64,000 nucleotides of DNA from Hyphodiscus hymeniophilus (GCA_016508695.1 VNKQ01000020.1:744001-808000); one strand, 5' to 3'; shown: positions 9,958 to 22,542, counted from the stretch's first letter. A program made the numbers and translations. The notes: a model not told the origin generated them from the letters alone.

Positions 9958-11793
9958 ATGTCGCCAGCATTTAAGTTCCCTCGCAAGGAGACATCGCATA
10001 AGACTATATCCGAAAACGACCACCTCTATAGAGGCATACCAGATGAAGAAAATGTGCAAACGGAAAATGAGTTTGAAAGGCGCTCCTTGAGCAAGCCACT
10101 CTTGATTGCTTCAACATGCGGGCTTGGTGGGTAAGGCACTTTCCAGATAGCCCATGACCCAGGCAGCCCTGATTCTTTATGTAGTCTTCAAGTTGTTTGG
10201 TCTGTTATTTCGTCTCGTGGTGCGGTACGTATTTTCTACCAGATTTTAGAAGCCCCGGCACTCCTTATTCTTGGAAGTTCCGAGTCAGAAATTCGTCCGT
10301 ACATGCGATTAACAAGTCAATCAGCCACTATTAATATCACTGGGACTTTCGAAATCGCTCACCGCGCTTGTGTGGATAGCTGGACCTCTCTGTGGCATCC
10401 TTATTCAGCCATTGATGGGAGTGCTCAGTGATCGATGCCGTATCCCGTGGGGCCAAAGAAGGCCATATATTCTTAGCGGAGCATTGGCAACCATTTTATC
10501 TTTGCTTTTTCTTGCCTGGTCCGGAGACATTTTAAAAGGACTGTTGATATCCTCAAACAGATATGTCGATAGTGATGGCATCAGAACAGTTGCCATAATA
10601 CTTGCGACAATTGGAATCTACGCTCTCAATATCTCTATTCAACCCCTTCAAATGGGCCTCAGAACACTAGTTATTGAGAACTGCGCAAGACATCAACAAG
10701 CACAAGCCAGTGCCTGGGCAAGCCGTCTTACTGGACTCGGAAATATCGTTGGGTATCTGGCGGGCTTCACGGATTTGCCAAGTCTTTTTCCATCTTCCTC
10801 GATAAGCCAGTTCCAGGGGCTTTGTTTGATTGCCTCTGTTACTTTAGCAATGACGGTCGGAATGAGTTGCATTGCAGTCTCAGAGATTGACCCAGAAAGC
10901 ATGCTACTAACGCCTAGAGAAAGTATAAAATTTACGTCTTTTTTAAGACAATTATTACGCACCTCTAGAGCTATGCCATGGAGGATCCGCAGAGTATGCC
11001 AGGTTCAATTTTGTGCGTGGATGGGCTGGTACCCGTTTCTTTTCTATAGCACCACGTACGTTACCAATTTTCCATTTCAACTTGTCAGCAAATTGCCTGA
11101 CACGGGCTGACATCAAAGCAGTTACATAAGTGACCTTTGTAAGTATGTTATAATCCCAATACTTTTCGAGATTAACCTCTATAAGATAGCGTACCAATCT
11201 TGATTGGCGATAGCTCCCTATCCTCAACTGCAAAAGATCGCGTTCATGAAGACGGTCTTTATTCTGGAACTTTCGCCAGCCTTATATTCGCAATCGTTGC
11301 CGTCCTGGCGAATAGCTTCCTCCCATTATTCGTGTCTCTCAATACTGGTACTTTGAATCATGACAAGCATTCAAACAGGAGGTCTTTCGGAAATTTTGAC
11401 GTCGCAAGTGTTTGGATGGCCTCGCATCTACTTTTCGCAATAGCAATGTTCTCAACCATCCTGGTGACCTCACCAACTGGTGGCACATATGTCATTGGGT
11501 GCGTTGGTTTATCCTGGGCAATGACCCTTTGGGCTCCATTTGCTATAATTGGTGCGGAGATCACCAAGCATAATGGCAAAGCGGGAGAAGATTGTGATAC
11601 AGGAACCATCTTGAGCTTGCATAATCTAGCCATCTCTGCTCCGCAACTACTTGCGGCGTTGATATGTAGCGGTGTCTTTTGGGTGGCGCACCAAGCAGGG
11701 AGTTCAGACGCAACTGGCTGGGCTTTCAGAGTTGGGGGGTTTGCAATGTTAGCAGCAGCATGGCTCTGTAGGCGATTGATTTTTGAGGTCTAA
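9958..11793 (+). CDS. MFS transporter of the sucrose/SUT-like type
   Basis: Twelve-helix-type major facilitator carrier. Exons 9958-10130, 10185-10224, 10325-11055 and 11190-11793 are consistent in phase and give 515 residues. Conserved blocks include GLQVVWSVISSRG at the first helix, an ALVWIAGPLCGILIQPLMG helix, and an SDRCR...GQRRPYI loop typical of the SUT/SLC45-like fungal carriers. The last intron (11056-11189) is the least certain. Relatives move sucrose or related glucosides with protons. Here the gene sits in the peptide locus behind a palindromic site, so export of the peptide product or import of an unrelated sugar are both possible. Confidence 0.75.
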
Positions 11794-12053
11794 ATTAAAA
11801 ATTTTCATGTCCACCTAGGCAGCTGAGCTCGACGAACTTGTAAAGTTGATATGGGCCGTAGTTTAGCTGAGCTTATGGATGTTCATCTAACCAGCACGCT
11901 CCTATCTCGCTAAGCCTACCTACCTAGTAACCGTTAATATTACTGGGGAGGCTGAAGGTGCGGCATTTGCGGGACTACCCGTAGTAGAACCCACTTCCAA
12001 CCTCCAGCACTCATCTGCTGCCATCAGGACAGCAATATTCCCAGCTACCTCTA
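11794..12053. other. Short intergenic spacer
   Basis: Spacer of 260 bp between the transporter stop and the next tandem gene. No distinct feature is seen. Confidence 0.4.
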
Positions 12054-12701
12054 ATGGACGGCCCTACATCCTCCACAATAGCGACACTATCTGAGCCCAG
12101 CGACAAACCCACAATCCTCCTCCTCAGCCTCGCAGCCGAAGACCTCTTCAACTCGCGGTACGCTCATCTGATCAACAGTCTTAATGAACGCGCACAGCTC
12201 AAGAAAGCCAAGACTACTGCCGGTGCGGCGCGCTTCCTAGAGTCCAACACCCCGAAGGCGATCATAATTACCGATCAAGGCCTTACACAACCTGCGAACC
12301 AAGGCGTCATCGAGAAGGTTATTACATATGTTCGCGGAGGGGGCTTGGCTATAGTCGGATTGCACTTCCCAAGTCATATAACTGGCCCAGCATTCAAAGC
12401 TTTTTTCCGCAGATTTGGGCTACCTTGGGAACCTGCAGAACTCACGCGCAGGGAGGTTCGGTTCAATGTGGGCTGTGAGCTGCCAAGTGGAGCGACGCCA
12501 ATCGCCGTGAAGTCGTACACCACGAAGGTTTTGCATGTTAAAAATGCGCTGCCCAGGGAGAAGATAATTGTGCCAGTCAATACTTCTACACAAGTCGCTG
12601 TGGCAGGAGCGAAAGTTGGAGACGGCTTTGTTGTGTATGCTGGAGATGTTGAACCCGGGGAGAACTCGAATATGGTCTTACTGTCGTTGTGCGGGCTGTA
12701 A
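12054..12701 (+). CDS. Hypothetical protein, glutamine amidotransferase/ThuA-like fold
   Basis: Intronless 215-residue open frame with good coding character. After a Ser/Thr-rich start there is an alternating strand-helix pattern: TILLLSLAAEDL, then KAIIITDQGL, then a GGGLAIVGLHFPSH segment. This resembles the class I glutamine amidotransferase-like (ThuA-type) fold. I see no catalytic Cys at the expected nucleophile elbow (the segment has HFPSH), so amidotransferase activity is doubtful. The chemistry is unknown, and it is unclear whether the gene belongs to the peptide locus. Confidence 0.55.
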   Translation: MDGPTSSTIATLSEPSDKPTILLLSLAAEDLFNSRYAHLINSLNERAQLKKAKTTAGAARFLESNTPKAIIITDQGLTQPANQGVIEKVITYVRGGGLAIVGLHFPSHITGPAFKAFFRRFGLPWEPAELTRREVRFNVGCELPSGATPIAVKSYTTKVLHVKNALPREKIIVPVNTSTQVAVAGAKVGDGFVVYAGDVEPGENSNMVLLSLCGL

Positions 12702-13433
12702 GCAGGTGCGGCTAGTCTGATACTGTGGAATTCGCAGCGAATGGAATCTGACGCAGACATATCAAAAGTGGTGCTCAATACTCTTCTGATCGTGGTATGT
12801 ATTGGATGGTGCCGGCAATGCTTTCACCGGGAGAAGACTCGCCTACGAACTACGCGGACTTATGTTCTCGTCCACAGACCCAATGACAGAGTGTTGGGTA
12901 GACCGATTCCTTTTGCAGTCGTGTGCTGGAGAATTTATTTCCCAATATTTGTCCCGCCTCCTCCCTCTCCAATCGAACAAGAATCCTTCAATAGCAGAAG
13001 AACTTAGGACCTCTCCTTCGCCAGCCAATCCATGCCACTAACCGATGACCTTCACGAAAATTTTGCTCTACTTACTCCGATATTCCCCTACTTGATGCCT
13101 CAACCTGCAGGTAAGCCGTACAATCCTGTGAGTCTTGTATTCATGCTTTTCAATTCATTTTCGCTGGCAGGATCGCGAAGCTTCAATTACCGCGGGAGCT
13201 CTTGCAGTAACCCTTTCCCTCCAGCACCGCTCCAGTGCAAAGCAGCAGCTTAAAAGATGACTGAGTAAATGCGGGAAATGCCATTTCGTTTGCCATCAAC
13301 GCAAGCTGGAGGTGCCGACCGGCTGACAAGTTCCCGCTCAACCAATAATCTTAGGCTCAGATCACCGGCTCAATTGCCTCGGCACTATCCCAGCCCTCTC
13401 TTCATCGAGAAGTTGGTAGAAGTCTACTATTTA
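12702..13433. other. Region with unassigned short open frames
   Basis: Several open frames of 60-90 codons overlap here on both strands. A plus-strand frame beginning at 13032 could be a first exon (donor GTAAGC at about 13112) joined to a segment near 13171-13260. None matches a family I recognise, so no gene is called. Confidence 0.3.
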
Positions 13434-14001
13434 CGTGTGACCCTCGTCATTGTTGGGGCGATCACTGGCGCCTGCGGCGATACTATATCCTCACCAGAGT
13501 TGCCGGTGGATCGGTATCGCATTCATCTACATCTATGACGTGAGCTTCTCCTATTCCTTTGGTGAGTAGCCTCCTCAAAACCTATTCTATTGAAACATCT
13601 CCATCGATCTGAGTGCAATCTTCAGCTCCAATCTGTTGGGTCCTGCCATCCGAAATCTTTACCATCATGATCCGCTCGAAGGTAATATCGATCACGATTC
13701 ACAACATCCACAACCTGTGCAATTTGTAAGCTCCACAATTCCCAACAGATCCTGAAAATGCTAATACTATGTAGCATCATTGGCCCAGTGATACCAGACA
13801 TGGTTGCCCCATCATGTGGGGGCCTACCTCTTCTTCGCAGCATTTTGTCTTCTCGCAGGCGAAATCACCTATTCCTTTGTACCAGCAATACGAGGAAAGG
13901 CGAGCCCCTCCAATCTCACTTTCATGTTAGAAATACTGACGACAATAATCAAGACACTGGAAGATATGCACTTCGCCTTTGGCGAAAACTGCAGCACATG
14001 A
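13434..14001 (+). pseudogene. C-terminal relic of an MFS sugar transporter
   Basis: Pieces of a sugar-porter C-terminus occur in the right order: GWIGIAF-type helix at about 13505-13560, then after an intron (13562-13625) APICWVLPSEIF with the SEIF signature, then a WGAYLFFAAFCLL-like helix, a FVPAIRGK block and TLEDMHFAFGE. The usual GK-TLEEMD junction is interrupted by about 60 nt whose donor is GC instead of GT. Frame changes are needed near 13503 and 13815, and the N-terminal two thirds are missing. This is best read as a decayed gene; a few of the indels might be sequencing errors. Confidence 0.65.
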
Positions 14002-14179
14002 AGAGAAGGACCGGATTTGACAGGTTGAAGCCCAGCTTCGAGGGGTACAGGTCGATGATACTGACTTGGGGAGGAAGGAATGGTCATTCAGCATCAAGAA
14101 ATAGAGGATAACAACTTTAATCCAGGTATAAATCTAGGAAGGGTATTATGTATCTCTTGTAGCAGCAAGACAAAAGCCC

Positions 14180-16417
14180 TCAAATAGTCCAATTCATCTC
14201 ATTGTTCGCCCAGTCCCACAGACCTCCCCCGAACTGGTCGTCCGAAAACCCAGTCGTGAAAGTTCCTTCCCATGAGCCCACATTTTCATGAGTCTCAGTG
14301 TCAAACAGCGGTGACAAGCGACTGAACATACCTAAACAGCGAGCAGCAAGTCGATTGGTGATAGCGGTGCGGGTGAGGAGACCCTTGGTAGTCAAAATAT
14401 CGTCGAGCCACGTTGTAGACTCCTCGTGTGCTGGATCACACATCAGACACACTATAGGCACGAGACCAGCTTGGAAGAGGAAATATCTGTTTGGGTTCTC
14501 GAGTCAGGTTCCGATGGCCCAGTGAGCAAAGGTATGGATCAAGATGGAAGAGATACCTACAGCAAGTACCAAGTACTCAATCGTGAGACTATACCCTTAG
14601 ACATGAACTCTGCAACGGAGTTTATGGTAGCACTTGCACTGTCCATACATATTTTACGGCATCTCAATTCCTCCGTCGTGTCAGAACTGCCTGGGTCCGA
14701 GTCCTTCAATCTGGCGGCCCATCGAAGGAGAATGGGGCGAGAAACTATTATTTTCAGATTCCAAGTTCGCCATAAGAGACGGTAGCGGGCAAAAACAAAG
14801 GTCTCGTTCCACTGAACTCCGGAGCTTTCAAGGTCGAAATAGGATGGAATCGAATCTTTCCAACTATCGATTGTGCGGTTGAGGGCTGTCAGCTCTTGAG
14901 GTGATGGACTTGGACTGGTGATCAGACGGTGGTGGAGGGTATTTGTCGTGAGATGGAACAAAGATTGACAGATCAGAGGTGTGTAAATTGTAGGTTCCAA
15001 AAGTTCAGTGGGCAGTGATGTAGTCGAGGCGGTTAGAGACTGCTAATAATCAATAAAAGAAAATAGTTTCAATATGGGTATAATTACCTCCTCGCTAATA
15101 TTTAGAACCTGAGATGCATCCATTATGCCTTTCTGTGGCAAAAGAACAGGTCTTCCGAAGGTTATAGATGCACCACTATCGAAAATGAAGAGACCCCACC
15201 AGACTCTGCGTCTTGTCTCCCGTTGCAGCAGAGAGATCTCCCAGTCTGGGAATTCCTTGTGAAGTCCAAGACTCAGCGCCACTCTAACAGCTAGCCCGAG
15301 GTAATTCCATCCAGTATTAGGACGGTTACGTTTCTGGGTGTAGTTGCTGAGGAGAAGTAAAGCTTGGACGGAAGTCAAATTTCCACTCTCAAATATAGAG
15401 CGTGCTTCAAAAAGTCGGGCGATCTTCTGGTCGAAGTAATCGTCCATAACGGACTCATCTTCTCCGATACACCATGCCCCCAAAGCAAGTACTGCGTTCA
15501 GGAGGATAGGCCACGAGTCTGGTCGAGGGCTCTTGCTTTCAAACTGAGATCGGAACAACGGCTCATAAAGAAATGGATAAGTGGGATGATAACATCTAAA
15601 GTAAGCATCGATAAAGGCTTCCTCGGGCAGGTTAAAAGGGATTTGCTGAGGGATAAGGGAGTGTGCTTGCCAATCAAGCATCTTATCCAGGTCTATGTTG
15701 GTACTGTGGTCTTTACTGAAGAGAGTCCGAAGAGGCACGACGCTTGAAGTGGCACCTTGAGAGCCCTTGTTCAGCAGACACCATCTTTGAGGGTTTGTAG
15801 CACTAACCAAGGTATCCAGCACCTTCAGGGTTGATAGACAGGGCTGCCATTCCATCAGAGACATCAGAGAGCTCACTCAATGTGATTGCAGTCTCGGTCC
15901 AGTCAAACCCGTCTGCTTCACGAGGCAAAGTTTCCGACGAAGAGTTGGCATTGCGTTTCTCATCCTCATCAGGAGGAGAGCTTCTGGCTGGCTGAGATGC
16001 GGTACGTTCCGAAGGAGTGTCTGTAATTTGAGACTGAGTTGATGACAATATTGTCTCCAGACCTATCCCAGGGAAAAGGCTCGTCAAAGCCGATTCAAGA
16101 AGTCGGATACGATCTTCAGCAGCTGTGAGATTGCTCCGCGTTAGTGGGGTTCGGGAAATCTTTCGACTGTATACGCAACGTATGCCGAGTTGCGAGCAAG
16201 CAGCACATGTTGGTCGTTCCTTGGTGCACTGAAGAGGTTGAGCGACATTGAAGTAGAAAAGACCCAGTGGAATTACCTTGAATTTCCTGGTCCTGCAAGG
16301 ATCGCACTGAATCAGATAATGGTTAGATCATCAACAGGGAAGAATGTGGTGTGCACATACAGCAGCGTAATAGTCGTTGCCGCCTTCAGACATGTCAGTC
16401 AATCGTTTGGTGAACAT
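14180..16417 (-). CDS. Zn2Cys6 transcription factor with fungal_trans domain
   Basis: Nuclear zinc-cluster regulator. The first exon (16417-16361; a second in-frame Met at 16393) is followed by a 30-nt exon (16306-16277) and exon 3 (16228-15808). Together they encode the cluster CDPCRTRKFKCTKERPTCAACSQLGIRC with all six cysteines. Exon 4 (15755-15088) and exon 5 (15039-14561) carry the fungal-specific regulator domain, including YHPTYPFLYEP, RRRVWWGLFIFD and FGRPVLLP blocks. The last exon (about 14485-14180) begins in YFLFQAGLVP. Its reading phase does not fit the GTAGGT donor at 14560 and the CAG acceptor at 14487, so a one-base indel or an unusual splice site is needed. Targets are unknown. 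It lies 2.4 kb from the transporter of the peptide locus and converges on the sugar-transporter relic, so a role in either is possible. Confidence 0.8.
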
Positions 16418-17252
16418 CAAAGCTTTGCTCCAGGAATACCCCGCGCGGGGTCGGTTGATGAAACATGGCTGTCACGTGCTTTGTTTACTTGTTGCGGAAG
16501 ACCCTCCGATATCGAAAAAGGAGAGGTGGACGGGGGGTTAGGGCGACGAGGATGAGCATATTACACTCGTGAATACGTTTCGCGGGAACTGTCTGGAACT
16601 CCACCTCCTCAAGGTCATATGTAAAACTCCATTTTGAAGCGGGCACGAGCACGGATATGAGGATTGAACACCTCTTCAAAATGAGAATCTGCTGCTGCGG
16701 GAGAACTCTTTCTATGCTACTCAGAATGGATCTCTGAGGATTATGAATTAGGATAGTGGAGCAGCCTGGAAACCCGTTCCTGAACTCCGGCTTGCAAGGC
16801 CTACCACGTGTTGCTGGCCTTCGCCACATTCTCTTTGCTCAGCAACGCTCCCAAATGTGCAACCAATGACCAGGTCCTTCGAGTGTCTGGCACGTGTGGC
16901 AGGTAACTGCACACAGGCTAAAAAGGTACGATACAATGCCATACTTACTCAAAACACACACAGATGGACAAGAAGCGGAAGTAGTCGCCAGGTAGATACG
17001 AGATGCCTTGCTCGTGATGACTCAGCTCATGGTAGGAACCACCAGAACCGGCTTCAAGGAGGAAGCTGATCCATTTCTGCTGTGGATTCTGACGATAGCA
17101 GCTACCTCGATGGCGCTCAAATATCGCTTGATTTCTTGTCCGGAATCCAAAATTCCGCAAATCTACGAATGCTAACCACCTTCCACATAAAGGTGTCTTA
17201 CATGTCACCAGTGCAGCTGAAAATTCGGAGAACTTCTAACTTGATTTAAATT
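16418..17252. other. Intergenic region between two regulator-type genes
   Basis: Several overlapping open frames of 60-115 codons exist, but none has a recognisable domain or convincing splice context. It should hold the promoter of the zinc-cluster gene and the 3' end of the next minus-strand gene. Confidence 0.35.
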
Positions 17253-19538
17253 TTATTCCAGCTCGAAGATCCTCCATAGGCCAGCGACGGGCTTCATCGT
17301 TGCAAGCATAAACAAGCTCTTTGAAAACATATCTTCGCCTTGTTTCAGGTGGTCGTGGTATTTCAAGTACCAAGCCTTCAGTGCCACCATTCCTCGAAGA
17401 GCAGCAGGCGAATTGATACCAAGAAGAATATTACGCTCTCTCAGGGCTTCCATCTCGACTGACTTTTGCCGTGCTTTTTCGGAGTCGACCTTGTTGGTCC
17501 TCCTTCGCTTCTTCCCATGGCTTGCACCAGGAGATGCTTGCTCCGGCGAATAGGATTGTGGAGTAACATTGATGAATGGACTTGCGTCAGCGGCTTCATT
17601 CGCCCAAATGTCCATTTTTAGTGGGTTGACACCATTGCTGTTGGCTTTAAGAAGGGACACGAGCATTCCGTACCCTCCATTCCGCATTTCAACGATTCTA
17701 TCATGCCAGGATGCGCCCCAAATTTGTTCCCTGTACGGAGAGGGACAGGCAATGAGGATGTCTAGGAAAATTATCGCTGTGACAGCCATGATGGATGCGC
17801 TGAGAAAGGCGGGGAACCAATCTTCGCGGTCTCTCGAGCTAGAAGGAGATACTGATAGTGCTTGGATTTGCTGGAACCCATGTCGTATGGTTATACGCGC
17901 AGTTCGGACGTTGTTGATCAATTTGGGTATGTTTAATAGAGTAGCGTCATTGCTGGACACATTGACAAAAGATTTGTAGAGTTCGCATACAGTAATCAGA
18001 ACGGTACACGACGCTTCTAGACATTTGTTCTGGTGCAAGACGTTCGGTCAGCGAATGTACTCCTGCATCCAAGCAGCGACTTTTAGGATAAGATTTTACA
18101 TACTGGTCTGGGAAGTGAGAGCTGATACGACTGCGCAATGTTTGCAAGCTCTGAGTAGTCCTCGCCAAACAGCCGAGTCGACTCTGCTTGTTGTTTGGAA
18201 AGAGTCCATCGATCTTGAAAAACGAGTGTGCTGAAGTTGTACTCGTTCTGATCGCCTTTCGGCAGCATACGCCAAGACCGGCTTCGAGGCAGATCTGGGG
18301 GAGCGAGTACCAGGACATCTTCCATGTGTGCTATTTTGCAATCAGTCTCGCATTTTTCATAGTTCATAAGGGATACAGACATGGCACGAGGATCAGTACC
18401 AAGCTTTCGAGATTCTCGTTACGAGTCCCTAATGTACTCGGCCAAGTATTGAATGATACTTGAAGACATGAACTACAGAGGCCTGGGAAATTGTTCTGCG
18501 TCACCGTCAATAAAGTTTCAGGATACGTTGTTGACAGGAAACTTCTGTAACTCGATTGACTGACCAATTTTCCATATATTCTGCACCTTGAACAAAGCGT
18601 GGATTCTCGATGGTCAACAACAGTGTTGGGATAAGGTGTTTCAGAACTAGTTGATCCATACGGGCTTCGCTTTCGTTTCAGTGGGGCCGATGCTGTCACG
18701 ATCGCTTGCTGTGGGAGGAACGAACTGGAAGAGATAGCACCATCATGTTGTCGGAAGATCTGGCTACTGCCATCCAGGAGCCAGCCCCTAGAGTCGGGAG
18801 AGTAATCTTGGAATTCCTCTGGGACAGCAGTGCCATGGGGAGGAAGAAACCTGGAGACCGTTAGAAAAGGAACACATGAGCACTGTGTACATACGATGCC
18901 TACCATATATGTTCTTCGGAAGGAGTGACGAGTTCTTGAGCGGAAGTAGTCGCAGGAACGTCAAAATGTGGACTGTATCGATGAGGGAGGGTTTGATAGA
19001 TGGGCCATTGACCATGGTGAGACGAACTGGCTATGTTTTGTAAGAAAGAGGGGGTGAATTGCTGCTGGCCATGCTCTTCCGCTGGAGTCAAGTCCCACTG
19101 TGGGTTTCCTCCATAGGTTGACTCGGGAGAATCGTGCAGGAGAAAGCTTGGGTTACTTGTGGACCCATAAGGTGGTGCAGAGGCAGATGGCGATAAGGTT
19201 GAGCTCTCGGGATGCGTGCTTAGGGAAGATAGGTCTATCGAGGCGCCAGATTCAACAGGGAACATGAAGCCAAAATTAAGAGGATCGGTGTGATCATAGT
19301 TGTAAACCCAGCGGGCAGGAGCTTGAAAGCGTGCACCCAAAGGATTCAACAGCTGAGGAGTAGTTTCTGCAGAACTCGTACTACTTTGCTCGTTAGACCT
19401 AGCCTTCCCTTTCCCCTTGATACCATAAACAGGTCCCACTGGTGGCGCGTTGGTGGCAGCGGGAGCAGGAGCGATGGAGAAGGTTGGCTGCAATGACGGC
19501 GGTGGAGGCTGCTTTTGGGAGACGTTCTTCCTGGCCAT
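17253..19538 (-). CDS. Putative fungal regulator-like protein, structure partly unresolved
   Basis: Starts at 19538 with a Pro/Ser/Gln-rich N-terminus of about 210 residues. Exon 1 ends at 18904 and joins exon 2 (from 18850) in phase. Exon 2 contains a KRKRSP basic patch and later CSRC/CSSC cysteine pairs. A further exon begins near 18419 (LGTDPRAMSV) and runs to about 18110. The C-terminal exon (to 17253) carries an acidic and basic linker with GKKRRR and a conserved-looking SPYREQIWGASWHD segment. Such proteins in fungi are usually annotated as zinc-finger or C6-type regulators, but a complete cysteine cluster is not visible here. Between 18130 and 18010 no set of GT-AG introns restores the frame, so an indel or a broken gene is possible. 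Confidence 0.5.
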
Positions 19539-22500
19539 GAGAGCCGGATGGAGTATTTTCCTTTCTTTTCGTTGGAGTGATATATCTGCTGTAAAGGACT
19601 AGAGAAGAAAATAGGGCAGGTCGTCATCCAGGAAGCGGTGTGAGAGGGGTAGGCGGATATGGTTGAAAAGTTGGGCAGGCATACTCCATCCAGGTGGGTG
19701 GCTTCAGGAGATAGCGACGTGGATTGAGCAATAGATGGGGATGGCCATGATGGGGGGTTTGGTGCAGACGGTGAAGAATGAAGGGTTAATGAAGGGTGAA
19801 GGACGGGGATGGGATGGGATGGGTGGGATGAGGATAATATGAGCCCCTCGTCCAGATTTCTTCTGGGTTTCTAGGTGGGTAAGATTCTTTCCGTCAGGTC
19901 AATCAATACCGGCACCCCATGTCATATTGCGTCTTTTGTTGGAGAGGTGGAGGGAAGGAAGGAGAGGGTGGGTGGTTGGTGGGAAGAGGGTTGCGGCTCT
20001 ATTCCAGAGCCGTTGCAAGTCGGGAGCAGAGTAAATGATGAATGGTTGGTGGATTGATTAACTTCCCCTTCCCTTCCCTTCATAGGTGGGCGATGGGTGA
20101 TCTTCCTGTGTTCCTGTGTTCAGTGTTCCTATGTGCCCGGGCCCTGTGGCATCCGCTTGGCTTGGGATGTGCCCCGTGTGCCCGCTGGCGCTTCTGCAAA
20201 TCCACCCGGTCGATCAGCACTAGACAAAGACTAGATGCTTACCTACCTTTAGGTACGGAGGAGGCTCGGGACCAGTAAGTAAGTAGGTAGGTAAGACTGT
20301 ATCGTATGTATCTTGGTCCTGGCGAAAAGCAGTCGCCATCCTCGTTTGTGCCGAGGTGTGTCTCGTGAAGATAGATGGATGGATGGATGGATGGATGGAC
20401 GTTACTTCGTATATTTGTCGTACTCGAGTACTACTTTACTCCGCAGGTAGTACTGAAGAACAAACATTTCACTTACCGGGCCTCTATTTTTGGGTTAAAG
20501 CCACATACGCCATGCGCCCGCCATGCGCCATTTCGGCCATGCTCCGTAGTAGTACAGTATTGTTTTTGGCCCCCCTGCCAATATCGATTCGAAAAGGGCC
20601 GCCGACAGGCTGCCACAGCAACCCAATCCACGGACAAAGCTTTTGATATCACAGCATGAGTCTTTTCTACTGTACCATCTACCTTATCTTATTTCAATAG
20701 TCTCCCTCTAACCCCCACGCCCCCGTTCCCCGGCTCCCGTTCCCTCTCCGAGACGATGATATGGATGGCTCGGCGGAGCTGAGATGGAGGGAGCTGAGTT
20801 GCAGAGTCTGAGCCGACAGGACAGGCTCCAATAATGGGCACCGACCCCAGCCTGCCTGATAGCCTCGGCGACGGGTCAGCGAACGATACCTAGGCGGTAG
20901 CAATTATCGAAACCTCCCTTCTCCTTTCCCCTCCCTCTTTCAGCTTCAACCTCGCGCAAAGCTATCAAGCACAGCTGAAGCATCTAGCTGGGTAAGGCAG
21001 GCAGAGTCATCTGGCTAGTCCGAGAATATAGAGTCTCATTGACGCTGTCGACATCGAGCACCGACAAGGGATGCACACGCTTCATTAGCACAAGGCTGCC
21101 GATTTCAGCTACTCACTCTAGAGTAGGCGCAAAGCTTCCATGGGCTTTTTTCTTTGCCAAATCTTCTCCTTGAACTGACAAATTCATTGCCCGATTATCC
21201 ACTCTACCTACTGCTTACTCTGCTCAAAGTTGAGCGAGGCAGATTCTGAGAGTCCCTCCAAAGGAGTGGACCGACTTGTTTCGCAATCCACAGTAGTAAT
21301 TTTTTCCTGGAGGTCTTCAGGCATACTAAGATACTCAAACTAGACTTTTGGGGCGCTTGTGTCTCTTTTTCTTATGGGGTTCTTGCTGAAGCACAAAGAA
21401 CATGGAACTTTCAAATCCATCCGACACCCTCTGGCAAACAGTGCAAGAGTGAATCTTTACTTTATTATAAGTGGAATTGAGTTGCGAGCTTCAATATAGC
21501 ATTTTGGGGATGAAGCCACCATTGCTGGCCGAGAAGAAACATTGAGCGATAGCAGCGTTGTGTCTAATGTTGTCATCAGTTGCTGAAGTTAGGCATCTTT
21601 GACATCCATGTATATGGAATATAGATCATCCCCTTCCCAATCAGTCAACTTCCGCAAAACCTTTGGTTAGAGTGGGGCAATGGTTGACGCCGAACCCGCA
21701 AGGATCAAACTTTGTGGGCAGATACTGTCACCCGAAGGCTGCCCCCGTCTCCCCACGTCTTCGCATTCTCATTTGTCGAGTGAGAAGCTCTCAACTATCC
21801 AGACGGTGGCCGAATCAAGGGGTAAAACCAAACCATGCACGTATAATCAACGTAGCTCGTACAGCTTTCAGTCCTTGCAGATAACATGTGAGAATGCGAC
21901 TGTTCATGCATACCTTATCTACAGCGCTTGTTGATTTGACGATCTCGTATAGCCCCGAAGGCTCTTTCACTTATATGGTCTTATGACCTCGCTCTTGTTG
22001 CGATTTCGAACGAATCAATCCGAAAGCTCATCAAGCTTTCCACAGACAAATGCCAAATATTGAAATACGATTGTAAGCCTCCAACGTCGCGACATAGACC
22101 ATGCTGAATTCATCCACTGCGTGCAGTGCAAGTCCGACTTCAAACCACAAAAACGGTAACGATGCTCGAAGCCGAAATGAACTTGATCCATCAAGGAGTC
22201 TTGCACCAAGAGTTCAAATATCAAGCTCAGGCCAATAGGCTTCGACCCATATCGATTGACTGCCACCCAAGAGAAGCTCGCGGTACATACTTTCCGCCCG
22301 GGTATTGTTTGGGATATTGAGCTTCAGGGCAGACGCTGGGGCCGGAATCCGTCACCGCGGATCCGCAACTTGCTTTCACTTCCTCGAACTACAGCTCAGT
22401 TCATTATAGGCATCCCAGAACTTGCACCCACCGTTTCGATATTTGGGTGATTGCTAATTCGAGCGTTTGAGCGGACCGAACACATGGAGAGAGAACCGGA

Positions 22501-22542
22501 ATGCGCTGCTTCACCGACAAGGGATCAGAGCAAGGCGGAAAT
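19539..22542. other. Large gene-poor interval
   Basis: About 3 kb with no recognisable gene. A (GATG)n microsatellite lies at 20374-20399. The first few hundred bases, with G-rich runs around 19800-20000, probably form the promoter and leader of the minus-strand gene. Open frames at 22015-22266 and 22126-22450 are short and give no motif. Confidence 0.4.
20374..20399. repeat. (GATG)n microsatellite
   Basis: About six tandem copies of GATG. Confidence 0.9.

Noticed and set aside
12374..12778. Minus-strand 134-codon frame
   Set aside because: Antisense shadow of the ThuA-like gene.
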